Shown here: positions 34,412 to 42,808 of the stretch, piece after piece
Layout of the letters: each line of letters opens with the position of its first letter
How positions within the stretch are numbered: position 1 is the stretch's first letter
NCBI GenBank assembly: GCA_020632915.1
Contig: JACKEP010000019.1
Coordinates: 54,485-118,484, forward strand
Length of the DNA: 64,000 nt
From: Alphaproteobacteria bacterium
Lineage (GTDB): Bacteria; Myxococcota_A; UBA796; GCA-2862545
Direction of reading: 5' to 3'
The notes under the pieces: model-generated
Told to the model about the DNA's origin: nothing
Database searches by the model: none
What the model saw: only the letters and a program-made list of their open reading frames with translations
Translations under genes and position numbers: made by a program

Positions 34412-36457
34412 CTAGAAGCTGTACTTCGCGCGCGTCCAGATCTGGTGGCCGCCCGTCTCCGCGGAGCCGAACTTGCTCCACGGCTTGCCGAACTGCAGGA
34501 GCGCGCCCAGGTGCAGCTCGAAGCCGTTGCCGAACTTCCAGCGGAAGTCCGGGTAGATGACGGCCGAGAAGCCCTCGGGCGTGAACATGTGGTGCCAGAT
34601 GCGGGTGCGCTCGCCCACCGTGGGGTCCCACGTCTCCTCGTAGACGCCGATGAGATCCCAGATCGTGAACAGGCGGAAGAGCCCGCGCTGGGCGGCGAAG
34701 TTGAAGTCGAGGCCGAGCACCAGGTAGTCGCCGAGCCGCGGCCGCAGGTACTCGCGCGCACACTTGGTGCCGTCGATGGTGCGGCCGATGCCCTCGGCCG
34801 AGAAGTTGATGGCGACGCAGTCGTTGAAGCTCGCGCCCTCGCGCAGGCCCGAGCCGCGCACGGTGTAGCCCTCCTGGATCCAGTCGCCGGCGCCGAACTC
34901 GTCGGGGAAGCCGTGGACCCACTGGGCGTTGAGGTAGACGTGCTTGCCGAAGGTGTAGTCGATGCCGAGCACCCACTTGGCGAACGGGCGCGTGTCGACC
35001 ACCTCGCCGTCGGTGCCGTTGGGGAACTCGTAGGGGCCGTCCTCGGTGATCGTGCCGAGCGGGCCGGCGCTGAACTGGACGTCGTCCTGCGTGATGGGGA
35101 CGGTGTAGCGCTGCTCGGGGAAGTAGACGCCGACCTCCAGCCGGTAGCCGATGCCGATGTCGCCCGTCATGTTGAAGCCGAGCACGCTCATCTTCGGGTA
35201 GGTGAGCGTGGCGTCCGACACCAGCAGGCCGTCGATGCACTCGCTGGTGCGCTCGTCGGCGGGGCGGTCGACGTCGTCGGGGTTCTCGCACATCAGCCCG
35301 CGCTGCTGGCTGGTGGTGTTGGCGACCGGGACGGGGACGTCGCTGAAGCCGCGGTAGTACGACAGCGCGATGTCCTGGCCGCCCAGCGTGGCGCCCACGC
35401 GGAAGAAGCCCTGCATGTTCTTCGGGGCGAACTCGGGCTGCGCGATGGCCACGCTGCGGATCACCGTCGGGTAGGTCTCGAGGCTGATGCCGTCGGTGAA
35501 CGCGCCCGCGGCGAGGTTCTGCTCGACGTTGAGGTTGTAGCGGGTCTGGGGGTCTGTGTAGGGGTAGCGGTCGGTCTGCTGGGCCAGGGGAGCCGTGTCC
35601 GGCAGGTTCGACGGCGCGAACACAGGCACCAGGATGCCGGTCAGCGTCCAGTTCCACTTGGGCGTGTAGTCCAGGCGCACCATGAGGTTGCCGCTCTGCT
35701 GGCCGAACAGCAGCACGTCCTCGAGGTCGTTCGGGTTGACGTTGTTGGTGGGGTTGAACTGGTCGCCCACGCCGAACAGCGCCTTCTGCACGCCGAACCG
35801 GGCGTCGAAGCCCTTGAGGCCGAACAGGTCCACCGCGTAGGCGTACAGCTCGTGGGCCTCGAACCGGAACGGGTGGATCTGGTTGTAGACCTGGGTGTCG
35901 GAGAGCGTGTCGACCTTGGGGTAGCCCTGGAACGCGAAGTCGAGGTCGGCCACGCCGCCGAACTTGCCGTAGCGGGCGTTGAGCTTGAACTTGCCGATCA
36001 CCTCGTTGCGGCTGATCGTGCGCGGCGACAGCTGGGGGTCGTACCACGTGCCGTAGGTGTACTTGATCGGGCGGAACCGCAGGTCGTACTGGATGGCACC
36101 GCCGAAGTCGAGCTTGAGCCGGTCGCCCACGGTGACCACGCCACCGGGCCCCGTGCTGATCGCGATCTTGCGCTTGACCGGCGTGGGTGCTGCGGCCGGC
36201 GCGCTGTCGCCCACCACGATGACCGGACCGCCTGCGGGCGGGGGCGGGGCCTCGGGGACGTCGTCGCTGCCGGCGTCGTCGGCGGACTCCGACGCATCGT
36301 TCCCGGCGTCGCCCACCACGATGACCGGACCGCCTGCGGGCGGCGGCGAGGGTTGCGGGACGTCGTCGTCCTCGGTGGCGGGGGCGTCGTCGGCGGGCGC
36401 GTCCTGGGCGACAGCGGCGGCCGGCAGGAGCAGGGCGACGAGGAGGGACGTCAGCAT
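34412..36457 (-). CDS. Large outer membrane beta-barrel protein (DUF1302-like)
   Basis: 681 residues. A signal peptide (SLLVALLLPAAAVA|QDA) is followed by an acidic, Pro-rich linker with a 34-residue in-frame duplication containing PPPAGGPVIVVGD twice. From about residue 95 to the end the protein is an alternating-strand barrel (RLKLDFGGAIQYDLRF, EVIGKFKLNARYGKFGGVADLDF, KWVLGIDYTFGKHVYLNAQWVHG, DYLVLGLDFNF) ending in KYSF; a C-terminal Phe is the BAM-recognised signature of outer membrane barrels. The layout resembles DUF1302-type proteins that are found with RND transporters and LolA-like proteins, as here: the LolA-like and RND genes lie just upstream on the same strand. It is likely the outer membrane part of that system. 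Confidence 0.82.
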   Translation of the reverse strand: MLTSLLVALLLPAAAVAQDAPADDAPATEDDDVPQPSPPPAGGPVIVVGDAGNDASESADDAGSDDVPEAPPPPAGGPVIVVGDSAPAAAPTPVKRKIAISTGPGGVVTVGDRLKLDFGGAIQYDLRFRPIKYTYGTWYDPQLSPRTISRNEVIGKFKLNARYGKFGGVADLDFAFQGYPKVDTLSDTQVYNQIHPFRFEAHELYAYAVDLFGLKGFDARFGVQKALFGVGDQFNPTNNVNPNDLEDVLLFGQQSGNLMVRLDYTPKWNWTLTGILVPVFAPSNLPDTAPLAQQTDRYPYTDPQTRYNLNVEQNLAAGAFTDGISLETYPTVIRSVAIAQPEFAPKNMQGFFRVGATLGGQDIALSYYRGFSDVPVPVANTTSQQRGLMCENPDDVDRPADERTSECIDGLLVSDATLTYPKMSVLGFNMTGDIGIGYRLEVGVYFPEQRYTVPITQDDVQFSAGPLGTITEDGPYEFPNGTDGEVVDTRPFAKWVLGIDYTFGKHVYLNAQWVHGFPDEFGAGDWIQEGYTVRGSGLREGASFNDCVAINFSAEGIGRTIDGTKCAREYLRPRLGDYLVLGLDFNFAAQRGLFRLFTIWDLIGVYEETWDPTVGERTRIWHHMFTPEGFSAVIYPDFRWKFGNGFELHLGALLQFGKPWSKFGSAETGGHQIWTRAKYSF
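36206..36343. repeat. 36-base direct repeat inside the barrel gene
   Basis: The 36 bases at 36206-36241 recur at 36308-36343, exactly 102 bp apart, and encode the repeated PPPAGGPVIVVGD block of the periplasmic linker. The offset is a multiple of three, so the duplication keeps the frame. Confidence 0.75.
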
Positions 36458-36573
36458 GGGGAGGACCTCGGCGTGGGCGCGTGGACGCTAGCACAACGTC
36501 ACGGCCCTGGGGCCCTCCGCTCGCAAGGAAGATGACAGGCGAGAACGCAGGCGGGAACGGTGTGAAGCCGGCT

Positions 36574-36599
36574 GCGCCGCGCAGGCGTGTACGCGGCGC
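36574..36599 (-). terminator. Hairpin after the LolA-like gene
   Basis: GCGCCGCG (36574-36581) and CGCGGCGC (36592-36599) pair perfectly around a 10-base loop, 13 bp beyond the LolA-like stop at 36612 (minus strand). It could end or attenuate the RND-LolA transcript before the barrel gene. No T-run. Confidence 0.45.
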
Positions 36600-36611
36600 G
36601 CCGGGCCGTCG

Positions 36612-37352
36612 TCACATGCCGAGCTGCAGCGTCCGCTGGGTGAAGATCTCGTCGGACACGCCGGTGTCGATCTTGATCTCGGTGGGCGTGAGCGTGGTCC
36701 ACGCGTCGCCGCGGGTGTGGTCGACCATCTTCATCTGCCCGAACATGCAGTAGTCGGGCTTGGGACAGACATAGTCGGTGCGGGTCTGGGTGCGGACCAC
36801 CGCGCCGTCGTCGCCCAGGTACTCGACCTTGAGCGGCACGCTCATCTTCTTGTCGACCACCATGCGCAGGTGGGCGTAGCCGACCGACGACGGGTCCTTG
36901 GCGTCGAGGGAGATCGTCCAGGTGCTGTCGTCCTCCGACAGCTTCGTGGCGGTGTACTCGTTGCCGTAGGACGTGGTGCCGACGTCCTGCTGGGTGAGCG
37001 TGGTGCCCATGAAGCCCTGCGACAGCGTGTGGGACGCCACCTTGCGGACCTTGTTGAACTCCGGCAGGAAGATCCACATCTGGGTGGCCGACGTGGCGAG
37101 CACGCGCGTGCCGGCCAGATCGCCGGGCGACAGGAACTCGGTGTAGTTCTTGGCGCCCTTGACGACCGCCTTGAACGTCATCGGTTGCGGCTCCTTCGTG
37201 CCGGGGCGCAGGTTGGCGACCTGGAACTGGATCGTGGAGTCCGCGAAGTTGCCGATGGCCTTGTCGACCTTGGCGAGGATCTCGGGGCCGTCGGCCGCGA
37301 GGGCGGCGGCGGGCAGGAGGAGCGAGAGCGACAGGGCGATCAGGGTCCGCAT
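36612..37352 (-). CDS. Periplasmic LolA-like (outer membrane lipoprotein-sorting type) protein
   Basis: 246 residues with a signal peptide (TLIALSLSLLLPAAALA|ADG). The mature part has the LolA/LolB-like open beta-barrel pattern: ILAKVDKAIGNFADSTIQFQV, MTFKAVVKGAKNYTEFLSPGDLAGTRVLATS, QMWIFLPEFNKVRKVASH, GTTSYGNEYTATKL, WTISLDAKD, HLRMVVDKKMSVPLKVEYLG. This branch (annotated outer membrane lipoprotein-sorting protein) typically sits beside MMPL/RND transporters, as here, where the transporter gene is 31 bp upstream. It is inferred to shuttle a hydrophobic molecule across the periplasm between the RND protein and the outer membrane barrel encoded downstream, not to sort lipoproteins. Confidence 0.85.
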   Translation of the reverse strand: MRTLIALSLSLLLPAAALAADGPEILAKVDKAIGNFADSTIQFQVANLRPGTKEPQPMTFKAVVKGAKNYTEFLSPGDLAGTRVLATSATQMWIFLPEFNKVRKVASHTLSQGFMGTTLTQQDVGTTSYGNEYTATKLSEDDSTWTISLDAKDPSSVGYAHLRMVVDKKMSVPLKVEYLGDDGAVVRTQTRTDYVCPKPDYCMFGQMKMVDHTRGDAWTTLTPTEIKIDTGVSDEIFTQRTLQLGM

Positions 37353-37383
37353 GGGACCTCCGTGGTGGCGTGGAGGCGTGGGA

Positions 37384-40194
37384 TCAGGGTCCGCGTAGCG
37401 CGGTGGGTTCCCGGTAGCGATTGCGGTTGGCGAGCAGCGGCACCACGACGAACGTCGACAGCGCCGCGATCACCATCGCCGACGCCGTGAGGCCGCCGAC
37501 GTTCTGCAGGGGCCGGGCGTCGCCCAGCGTGAGCACGAAGAAGCCCGCCGCGACCATGATGGCGTTGGTCCAGATGGCGTGGGCGTTCTCGCCGACGGCG
37601 GTGCGCGCGGCGACCAGCATGTCGTTCGTCTCGCCCGCGTCCCAGCCGGCCAGCAGGTGGACGGCGTAGTCGACGCCCGCGCCGATGATGATGCTGGCCA
37701 GCATCGAGGTGCCGATGTCGAGCTGCACGCCCATCAGGCCCATGCCGCCGTAGACCAGCGCCAGGGTGACGAAGGTGGGGGCGGTGGCGAGGATCCCGGT
37801 GAACGGGGACCGGTAGTAGACGGTCATGATCAGCAGCACCAGCGCGAGGGCGAAGCCGAGGCTCTTGAACTGGTTCGTCGTCACGCTGCGCGCCAACCCC
37901 CGGTAGAGCACCGGCATTCCGCTGACGGTCCACGCGAGCGGCGTGGCGTCGGGCGCGTCGGACGCAATCATCGCGGTGGGGTTGTCGAGGTCCTGGGCGG
38001 TGGCGGCCACGTGGGCCACGAAGCGCTCGCCCTTGGGCGTGGCCGGCACCTGCGCGCCGGCGGCGTCGAGCAGCGCGCGGCCGACCACGGTGGCGTCCCC
38101 GGCGCGCCAGGCGTCGACCAGCGGCTGGTCGAGGACGACGAGCAGGTCCTGCACGGTGCCGTCGTCGGGCGGGACCGCCAGCGCCGTGGCGAGCGCGGCG
38201 GCGAGCGTGTCGGCGTCGGGAGCGGGGCCGAGCGCGGTGGCGGCGTGGGCGACGGCGTCGGCCTGGTCGGGCGACAGCTCCACGAAGCACTCGTCGGACG
38301 TGAGGAACGCGACCACGTCGCCGGCGACGGCGTCGGCGGGTGCGGTGGGCAGCGTGCCGGCGAGGAAGGCGTCGATGCGTGCGCCCGCGTCGTCCGGCAG
38401 CGGCACCTCGTAGGTGTGGGCCAGCGCGATCACGCGGGTGCGGATCTCGTCGTGGGCCCGCGCGGCGACGGCGGCCGCGTCGTCGGAGGCCTGCACGATC
38501 GTGTAGCTCGTGATGGCCTCCTCGCGGACGATCTGCTCGACCTGGTCGAGGATGTCGTCGAGGAGGTCGGCGTCGGACGTGCCGAGCTTGACCTGCACCA
38601 GCGCCTCGGTGCGGTCGTCGGTCACCAGCTGCTTGACCGCCGGGTCGCTGGCGAGGAAGCGGTAGAGCACGCCGGTCTGGCCGGGGCTGTCGGGCACGCG
38701 GCGCGTGCCGGCCATCGCCTCGTTGATGATCGCCATCACGTCGTCGATGCCGCGCACGTCGGTGACGTGGGGCAGCAGCGCGATGCGGTCGCCGATGCGG
38801 CCGATCTCGCGGAGCACCTCGGGGTCGGTCAGGTCGCCGCGCACGTCGATCTGGATGAACTGGGACCCGCCGAAGTGCTCGTCGAGGAAGGTCTGGGCGA
38901 TGTCGGGCTCGGTGCCCTGGTCGAAGAAGGCCCGCAGGTCCATGCGCGTCTGCACGCGGCCGGCGAGGCCCAGGCCCACCACCGCGATCAGCATCACGGC
39001 GACGAGCATCGGCAGGCGGCGGTTGCGGGCCAGCCCGGCCAGCGCCACCATCGGCGCCTCCAGGAAGCTCGAGCCCGAGCCGCGGACCGGGCGCGGGTAC
39101 AGGGCGATCACGGCCGGCACGAACGTCAGCGACGTCACCAGCGCCACGAAGATGCCCACCGCCGTGAACACGCCGAACGTGCGCATGGGCTCGATGTCCA
39201 TCATCACGAACGACAGCAGGCCCGCCGCGGTGGTGAGGCCGGCGGTGACCACCGTGGGGCCCGTGCCCACCAGCGTGCGCACGACGGCCTCGGGGTTCTC
39301 GCCCACCTTGCGCGCGTGGTGGTCGTAGTGCGACAGGATGTGGATCGCGTAGGCGCTGCCGATGGCGAACAGGATGATCGGCATCGACGACAGCACGATG
39401 TTGAACGACACGCCGAGCACGGCCATCGCCGCGCGCGACACGGCGATGCCGATGGCGGTGGCGAGCAGGCCGAGGACGGTGCCCAGCACGTCGCGGAACG
39501 CTGCCATCATGATCACGATGATGGCCACGATCGCCCACGGCGTGAGCGCGGCCATGTCGGCCTGGGTGGTCTCGTAGATCCAGGTGGAGATGAACGGGCC
39601 GCCGCCCCAGTACTTCTTCGCGTCGGGGAAGTGCTCGTCGACCTTGGCCCGCACCCGATCGGCGATGGCGCGGGGCTGCTGGCCCGGGGCGCCGAAGGCG
39701 TAGACCAGCACGGCCTTGGCGTCGTCGGACACGAACGTGCCCACGATGTGATCGCGGCTCATCACCTTGTCGCGCAGCGCCGCCTCCTCGGCCGCGTCGG
39801 CGGGCGGGGCCTGGATGAGCTCGCTGGTGACGATGCCGCCGCCGTCGGGGTCCTCGACGAAGTCGGTGACGTTGGTGAGCGTGAGCGCCGAGTCGAGGCC
39901 GGGGGTGTCGCGCAGGTCGGTGGACAGGGCCTGCATGCGCGCGACGAAGTCGGGGGCGAACGGGTCGTCGGTGGCGATGCCCACGAGCGCGATGTCGGTG
40001 GAGCCGAAGCGCTCGTTGATGCGGCGGAAGGCCTGGATGTCGGGGTTGTCGGGGGGGAGGAACGCGAGCACGTCGTCGTCTTGGGGCACGTTGACGGCGA
40101 GGACGCCGCACACCGCGCCGATGACGAGGCTGGCGATCACGACCGCCCAGGCGACGCTGCGGCGCACGAGCAGACGAGCCAGGGTTTCGACCAC
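37384..40194 (-). CDS. RND/MMPL-type transporter with sterol-sensing-like domains
   Basis: 936 residues, GTG at 40194 with GGAAGG upstream. Two homologous halves each have one helix, a large periplasmic loop and a bundle of five helices. The first bundle (about 220-375) includes WAIVAIIVIMMAAFRD, SSMPIILFAIGSAYAIHILSHYDHHA and TVVTAGLTTAAGLLSFVMMDIEPMR; the second (about 775-930) includes GTSMLASIIIGAGVDYAVHLLAGW and IMVAAGFFVLTLGDARPLQ. The IGxxxDYAIH-like motifs are typical of the MMPL/RND branch that moves lipids and other hydrophobic molecules. The second periplasmic loop holds an Ala/Asp-rich insertion (about 560-680). It is first in an apparent operon with the LolA-like gene, followed by the barrel gene. 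Confidence 0.9.
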   Translation of the reverse strand: MVETLARLLVRRSVAWAVVIASLVIGAVCGVLAVNVPQDDDVLAFLPPDNPDIQAFRRINERFGSTDIALVGIATDDPFAPDFVARMQALSTDLRDTPGLDSALTLTNVTDFVEDPDGGGIVTSELIQAPPADAAEEAALRDKVMSRDHIVGTFVSDDAKAVLVYAFGAPGQQPRAIADRVRAKVDEHFPDAKKYWGGGPFISTWIYETTQADMAALTPWAIVAIIVIMMAAFRDVLGTVLGLLATAIGIAVSRAAMAVLGVSFNIVLSSMPIILFAIGSAYAIHILSHYDHHARKVGENPEAVVRTLVGTGPTVVTAGLTTAAGLLSFVMMDIEPMRTFGVFTAVGIFVALVTSLTFVPAVIALYPRPVRGSGSSFLEAPMVALAGLARNRRLPMLVAVMLIAVVGLGLAGRVQTRMDLRAFFDQGTEPDIAQTFLDEHFGGSQFIQIDVRGDLTDPEVLREIGRIGDRIALLPHVTDVRGIDDVMAIINEAMAGTRRVPDSPGQTGVLYRFLASDPAVKQLVTDDRTEALVQVKLGTSDADLLDDILDQVEQIVREEAITSYTIVQASDDAAAVAARAHDEIRTRVIALAHTYEVPLPDDAGARIDAFLAGTLPTAPADAVAGDVVAFLTSDECFVELSPDQADAVAHAATALGPAPDADTLAAALATALAVPPDDGTVQDLLVVLDQPLVDAWRAGDATVVGRALLDAAGAQVPATPKGERFVAHVAATAQDLDNPTAMIASDAPDATPLAWTVSGMPVLYRGLARSVTTNQFKSLGFALALVLLIMTVYYRSPFTGILATAPTFVTLALVYGGMGLMGVQLDIGTSMLASIIIGAGVDYAVHLLAGWDAGETNDMLVAARTAVGENAHAIWTNAIMVAAGFFVLTLGDARPLQNVGGLTASAMVIAALSTFVVVPLLANRNRYREPTALRGP

Positions 40195-40313
40195 GGGACC
40201 TTCCGGAGGGCTGCCGCGACGCGCGCGGGAAGGGGAGCGCCGGAACCATACGACGTTCGCCGTGGCGTCGTCGTGTGCCCGTGGTCAAAGCCACGATGGA
40301 TCGATCGTGCGAC

Positions 40314-41423
40314 TCAACCCCGCAGCGGCACGGGGGGCGGCGCGCCCACCTGACCGCGCCAGCGCAGCCAGTGGTCGACGAGCACGAGGCACATCATCGC
40401 CTCGACCATCGGCACGGCCCGCGGCAGAACGCACGGGTCGTGGCGGCCGCGGGGGGTCAGCGTGGTCGCGCGACCGGCGGTGTCGACGGTGTCCTGCGCG
40501 TGGAACACGGTGGCGACGGGCTTGAACGCCACGGCGAGCTCGATGGGCATGCCGTTGCTGATGCCGCCCTGGATGCCGCCGGACCGGTTGGTGGCGGTGG
40601 CGATGCCGCGCGTGGCGTCGGGGACGAAGACGTCGTTGTGCTGCAGCCCCGTCATGCGCGTGCCCGCAAAGCCGCTGCCCACCTCGAAGCCCTTGGCCGC
40701 CGGCAGCGACAGCATCGCCTTGGCCAGGTCGGCCTCGAGCTTGTCGAACACCGGGTCGCCGAGGCCCGCCGGCACGCCGCGGGCGACGCAGCGGACGATG
40801 CCGCCGACGCTGTCGCCCTGCGATCGGACCTGCTTGATCCGCGCCTCCATCGCGGCGGCGGCGCTCGCGTCGGGGCAGCGCACCGGCGTGGCGTCGACTG
40901 CGGCGGCGGTGACGGTGGCGCTGTCGACGGTGCTGGTGAGGTCCTGGACGGTGTCGACCCAGGCGACGACCTCGACCGGGCCGAGGCTGGCGAGCACCTG
41001 ACGGGCGATGGCGCCGGCCGCCACGCGGGCGACCGTCTCGCGGGCGCTGGCCCGACCGCCGCCGGCCCAGGCGCGCTCCCCGTACCGGGCGTCGTAGGTG
41101 AAGTCGGCGTGGGAGGGGCGGTAGCGATCGGCGAACGGGGCGTAGGCCCGCGGGTCGGCGTCGTGGTTGCGCACGACGAAGCCGATCGACGTACCCAGCG
41201 TGCGCCCCTCGAACAGGCCCGACAGCACCTCGACGGTGTCGGTCTCGCCGCGCATCGTGGTGAGCGCCGACTGGCCCGGACGGCGGCGGTCGAGCTCGGC
41301 CTGCACGGCGTCGAGGTCGAGCGTGAGCCCCGGCGGGCAGCCCTCGACCACGCCGCCGAGCGCGCCGCCGTGGCTCTCGCCGAAGGTGCTCACGCGGAAC
41401 AAGGTGCCGAAGGTGCTGCCCAT
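40314..41423 (-). CDS. aroC: Chorismate synthase
   Basis: 369 residues, the usual family length. It converts 5-enolpyruvylshikimate-3-phosphate to chorismate, the last common step of aromatic amino acid synthesis, using reduced FMN. Signature segments are [32 protein letters not shown] (substrate phosphate-binding Arg residues), [34 protein letters not shown] and [17 protein letters not shown], ending with [17 protein letters not shown]. All key blocks are intact, so it should be active in the cytoplasm. It starts 9 bp after the stop of a membrane protein gene and is the last gene of a three-gene minus-strand unit. Confidence 0.97.
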   Translation of the reverse strand: MGSTFGTLFRVSTFGESHGGALGGVVEGCPPGLTLDLDAVQAELDRRRPGQSALTTMRGETDTVEVLSGLFEGRTLGTSIGFVVRNHDADPRAYAPFADRYRPSHADFTYDARYGERAWAGGGRASARETVARVAAGAIARQVLASLGPVEVVAWVDTVQDLTSTVDSATVTAAAVDATPVRCPDASAAAAMEARIKQVRSQGDSVGGIVRCVARGVPAGLGDPVFDKLEADLAKAMLSLPAAKGFEVGSGFAGTRMTGLQHNDVFVPDATRGIATATNRSGGIQGGISNGMPIELAVAFKPVATVFHAQDTVDTAGRATTLTPRGRHDPCVLPRAVPMVEAMMCLVLVDHWLRWRGQVGAPPPVPLRG

Positions 41424-41432
41424 GGCGCCGCC

Positions 41433-41942
41433 CTATCCCTGCACGGGGGCCACGCGCACCGCCACGCCGCGGTCGAGGTAGGCCACCTGCCCCGCGCGCA
41501 GCGCCTCGGCGCCGGTGACGCGGACCGCGGCGCCGTGGGCGAGGTCGTCACCGTCGAGCACCGGCAGACGCAGCGTGGGGTCGTCGGCGTCGTGGAACCA
41601 GCTGCGACGGCCCCCGTCGGGGATGGGGAAGCCGTCGCCGGTGACGCGCTGGTGGCGGACGGTGCCGGTGCGACCGACGAGCGCGCCGGTGCGGGCCTCG
41701 AGGTCGGCGATCTGCGCGCGGCCGTCGCGCACGGCGGTGAGCAGGGCCACGGCGCGGGCGGCGAGCGCAGGCACCACGACGACCGGCCCGATCATCGCCA
41801 CCACCCACACCGCGAGCACGGCGAGCCCCTGGTCGGGGATGCGCATCGCGCTGGTGAACGCCGCGACCACCAGCAGCATCCCGACGGTGGTGCCCACCAG
41901 CACCGCCTGGGGCGCGCCCTCGTCACGGCGCCGCCCGGTCAG
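41433..41942 (-). CDS. NfeD-like membrane protein with uncertain, possibly CTG, start
   Basis: About 156-169 residues. Two hydrophobic helices (AVLVGTTVGMLLVVAAFTSAM and LAVLAVWVVAMIGPVVVVPAL) are followed by a coiled segment and a C-terminal beta domain (VGRTGTVRHQRVTGDGFPIP, GAAVRVTGAEALRAGQVAYL) that resembles the OB-like C-terminal domain of NfeD proteins. In-frame start codons are scarce: a CTG at 41942 overlaps the upstream stop as CTGA and has GAGG 7 bases before it; the first in-frame GTG is at 41903, with no good ribosome binding site but after part of helix 1 would be kept. I chose 41942. It is between a lipoprotein gene and aroC. Confidence 0.68.
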   Translation of the reverse strand: MTGRRRDEGAPQAVLVGTTVGMLLVVAAFTSAMRIPDQGLAVLAVWVVAMIGPVVVVPALAARAVALLTAVRDGRAQIADLEARTGALVGRTGTVRHQRVTGDGFPIPDGGRRSWFHDADDPTLRLPVLDGDDLAHGAAVRVTGAEALRAGQVAYLDRGVAVRVAPVQG

Positions 41943-42376
41943 GGGGAGACCTCGACCGTGTAGGTGCCGCGCACGGCGCCGTCGACGCGCACCGTGCCGG
42001 TCCACGTACCGGGCGTCGGGAAGGTGACCGGCACCTCGAAGCCGCCCGGCACGAGCTGCTGGGTGCACATCTCGTCCCGGTAGTGCGTGTCGTAGGCGTG
42101 CTGCACGACGTGGTCGCCGAGCTCGGTGACCACCTGCGTCTGGCCGTAGCAGCCGTTGCGACCGGGCAGGGAGAACACGATGGGGACGGGCTCGCCGACC
42201 GGTGCGCCGGCCGGGACGGTGAACCGGCCGTCGGGCGTGGGGGCAGCGGCAGGTGCGGCGTCGCGGGCCGGAACGGCCCCCGGCGCGGGGGCGGGCGTCG
42301 CCACCTGCGGCGGGGTGGGGGCGGACGCGCCGCACGCGGCGAGGGTCAGCGTCAGCGACAGGAGGGGCCGGATCAC
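41939..42376 (-). CDS. Lipoprotein with a C-terminal immunoglobulin-like domain
   Basis: 145 residues, GTG at 42376 with GAGG 5 bases before. The signal IRPLLSLTLTLAAC has a good lipobox (LAAC). A Pro/Ala-rich tether (about 15-45) leads to a beta-sandwich-like domain (GRFTVPAGAPVGEPVPIVFSL, VTELGDHVVQHAYDT, GFEVPVTFPTPGTWTGTVRVDG, GTYTVEVSP) with two Cys (GCYGQ and EMCTQQ) that may pair. Likely an envelope-anchored protein of unknown ligand. It starts the minus-strand unit that continues with the NfeD-like gene and aroC, and overlaps the former by 4 bases (CTGA). Confidence 0.75.
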   Translation of the reverse strand: MIRPLLSLTLTLAACGASAPTPPQVATPAPAPGAVPARDAAPAAAPTPDGRFTVPAGAPVGEPVPIVFSLPGRNGCYGQTQVVTELGDHVVQHAYDTHYRDEMCTQQLVPGGFEVPVTFPTPGTWTGTVRVDGAVRGTYTVEVSP

Positions 42377-42496
42377 GGAGACCTCGCGGGCAGGGGCGTC
42401 GTCCCTGTATCCGCGTGCGCCGGATGGCGGCTTCGGATCGGCGCAAGCCGCGGGCGATCGTGCCGATTGGGACGGCCGCCGGAACCGGAGGGGAAG

Positions 42497-42799
42497 GTGT
42501 CGACGGTCCATGATCCTCACGACGACGACGCGCTGCGCACGATCGACACGCGTCCCATGGCCCAGCCCGGCAACAACCGCCCGGACGACGGTCCGCTCGT
42601 GGCCGCGCAGGAGCAGCGGTCGTCGGCCTGGCAGGAGCGCGCCCACCGCCTGGGCCGCCTCGTGCGCACCACCGCCGCGCCCGCGCCGCAGCGCACGCCT
42701 GCCGCCGAGCTGGCCGTGCAGGTGGCGTCGGTGTTCGTCTACGCGATGCTCGGCGCGGTGGCCTTCCGCGCCGCCATGTGGTGGATGACCGGCGCGTAG
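42497..42799 (+). CDS. Small tail-anchored membrane protein
   Basis: 100 residues from GTG at 42497, preceded by GGAGG with 5 bases; an internal ATG at 42557 is a weaker alternative. The N-terminal 70 residues are polar and rich in Asp, Gln and Arg (DPHDDDALRTIDTRP, AQEQRSSAWQERAHRLG), and a single hydrophobic helix (LAVQVASVFVYAMLGAVAF) lies near the C-terminus with MWWMTGA after it. This suggests a C-terminal membrane anchor with a cytoplasmic head. No family recognised. Divergent from the lipoprotein gene and convergent with the radical SAM gene (9 bp between stops). Confidence 0.65.
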   Translation: MSTVHDPHDDDALRTIDTRPMAQPGNNRPDDGPLVAAQEQRSSAWQERAHRLGRLVRTTAAPAPQRTPAAELAVQVASVFVYAMLGAVAFRAAMWWMTGA

Positions 42800-42808
42800 G
42801 CGCGCCCG

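Noticed and set aside
36612..37352. Calling this gene lolA
   Set aside because: The fold matches LolA, but the context (MMPL/RND transporter and barrel) and the branch differ from the lipoprotein chaperone, so no gene symbol was given.
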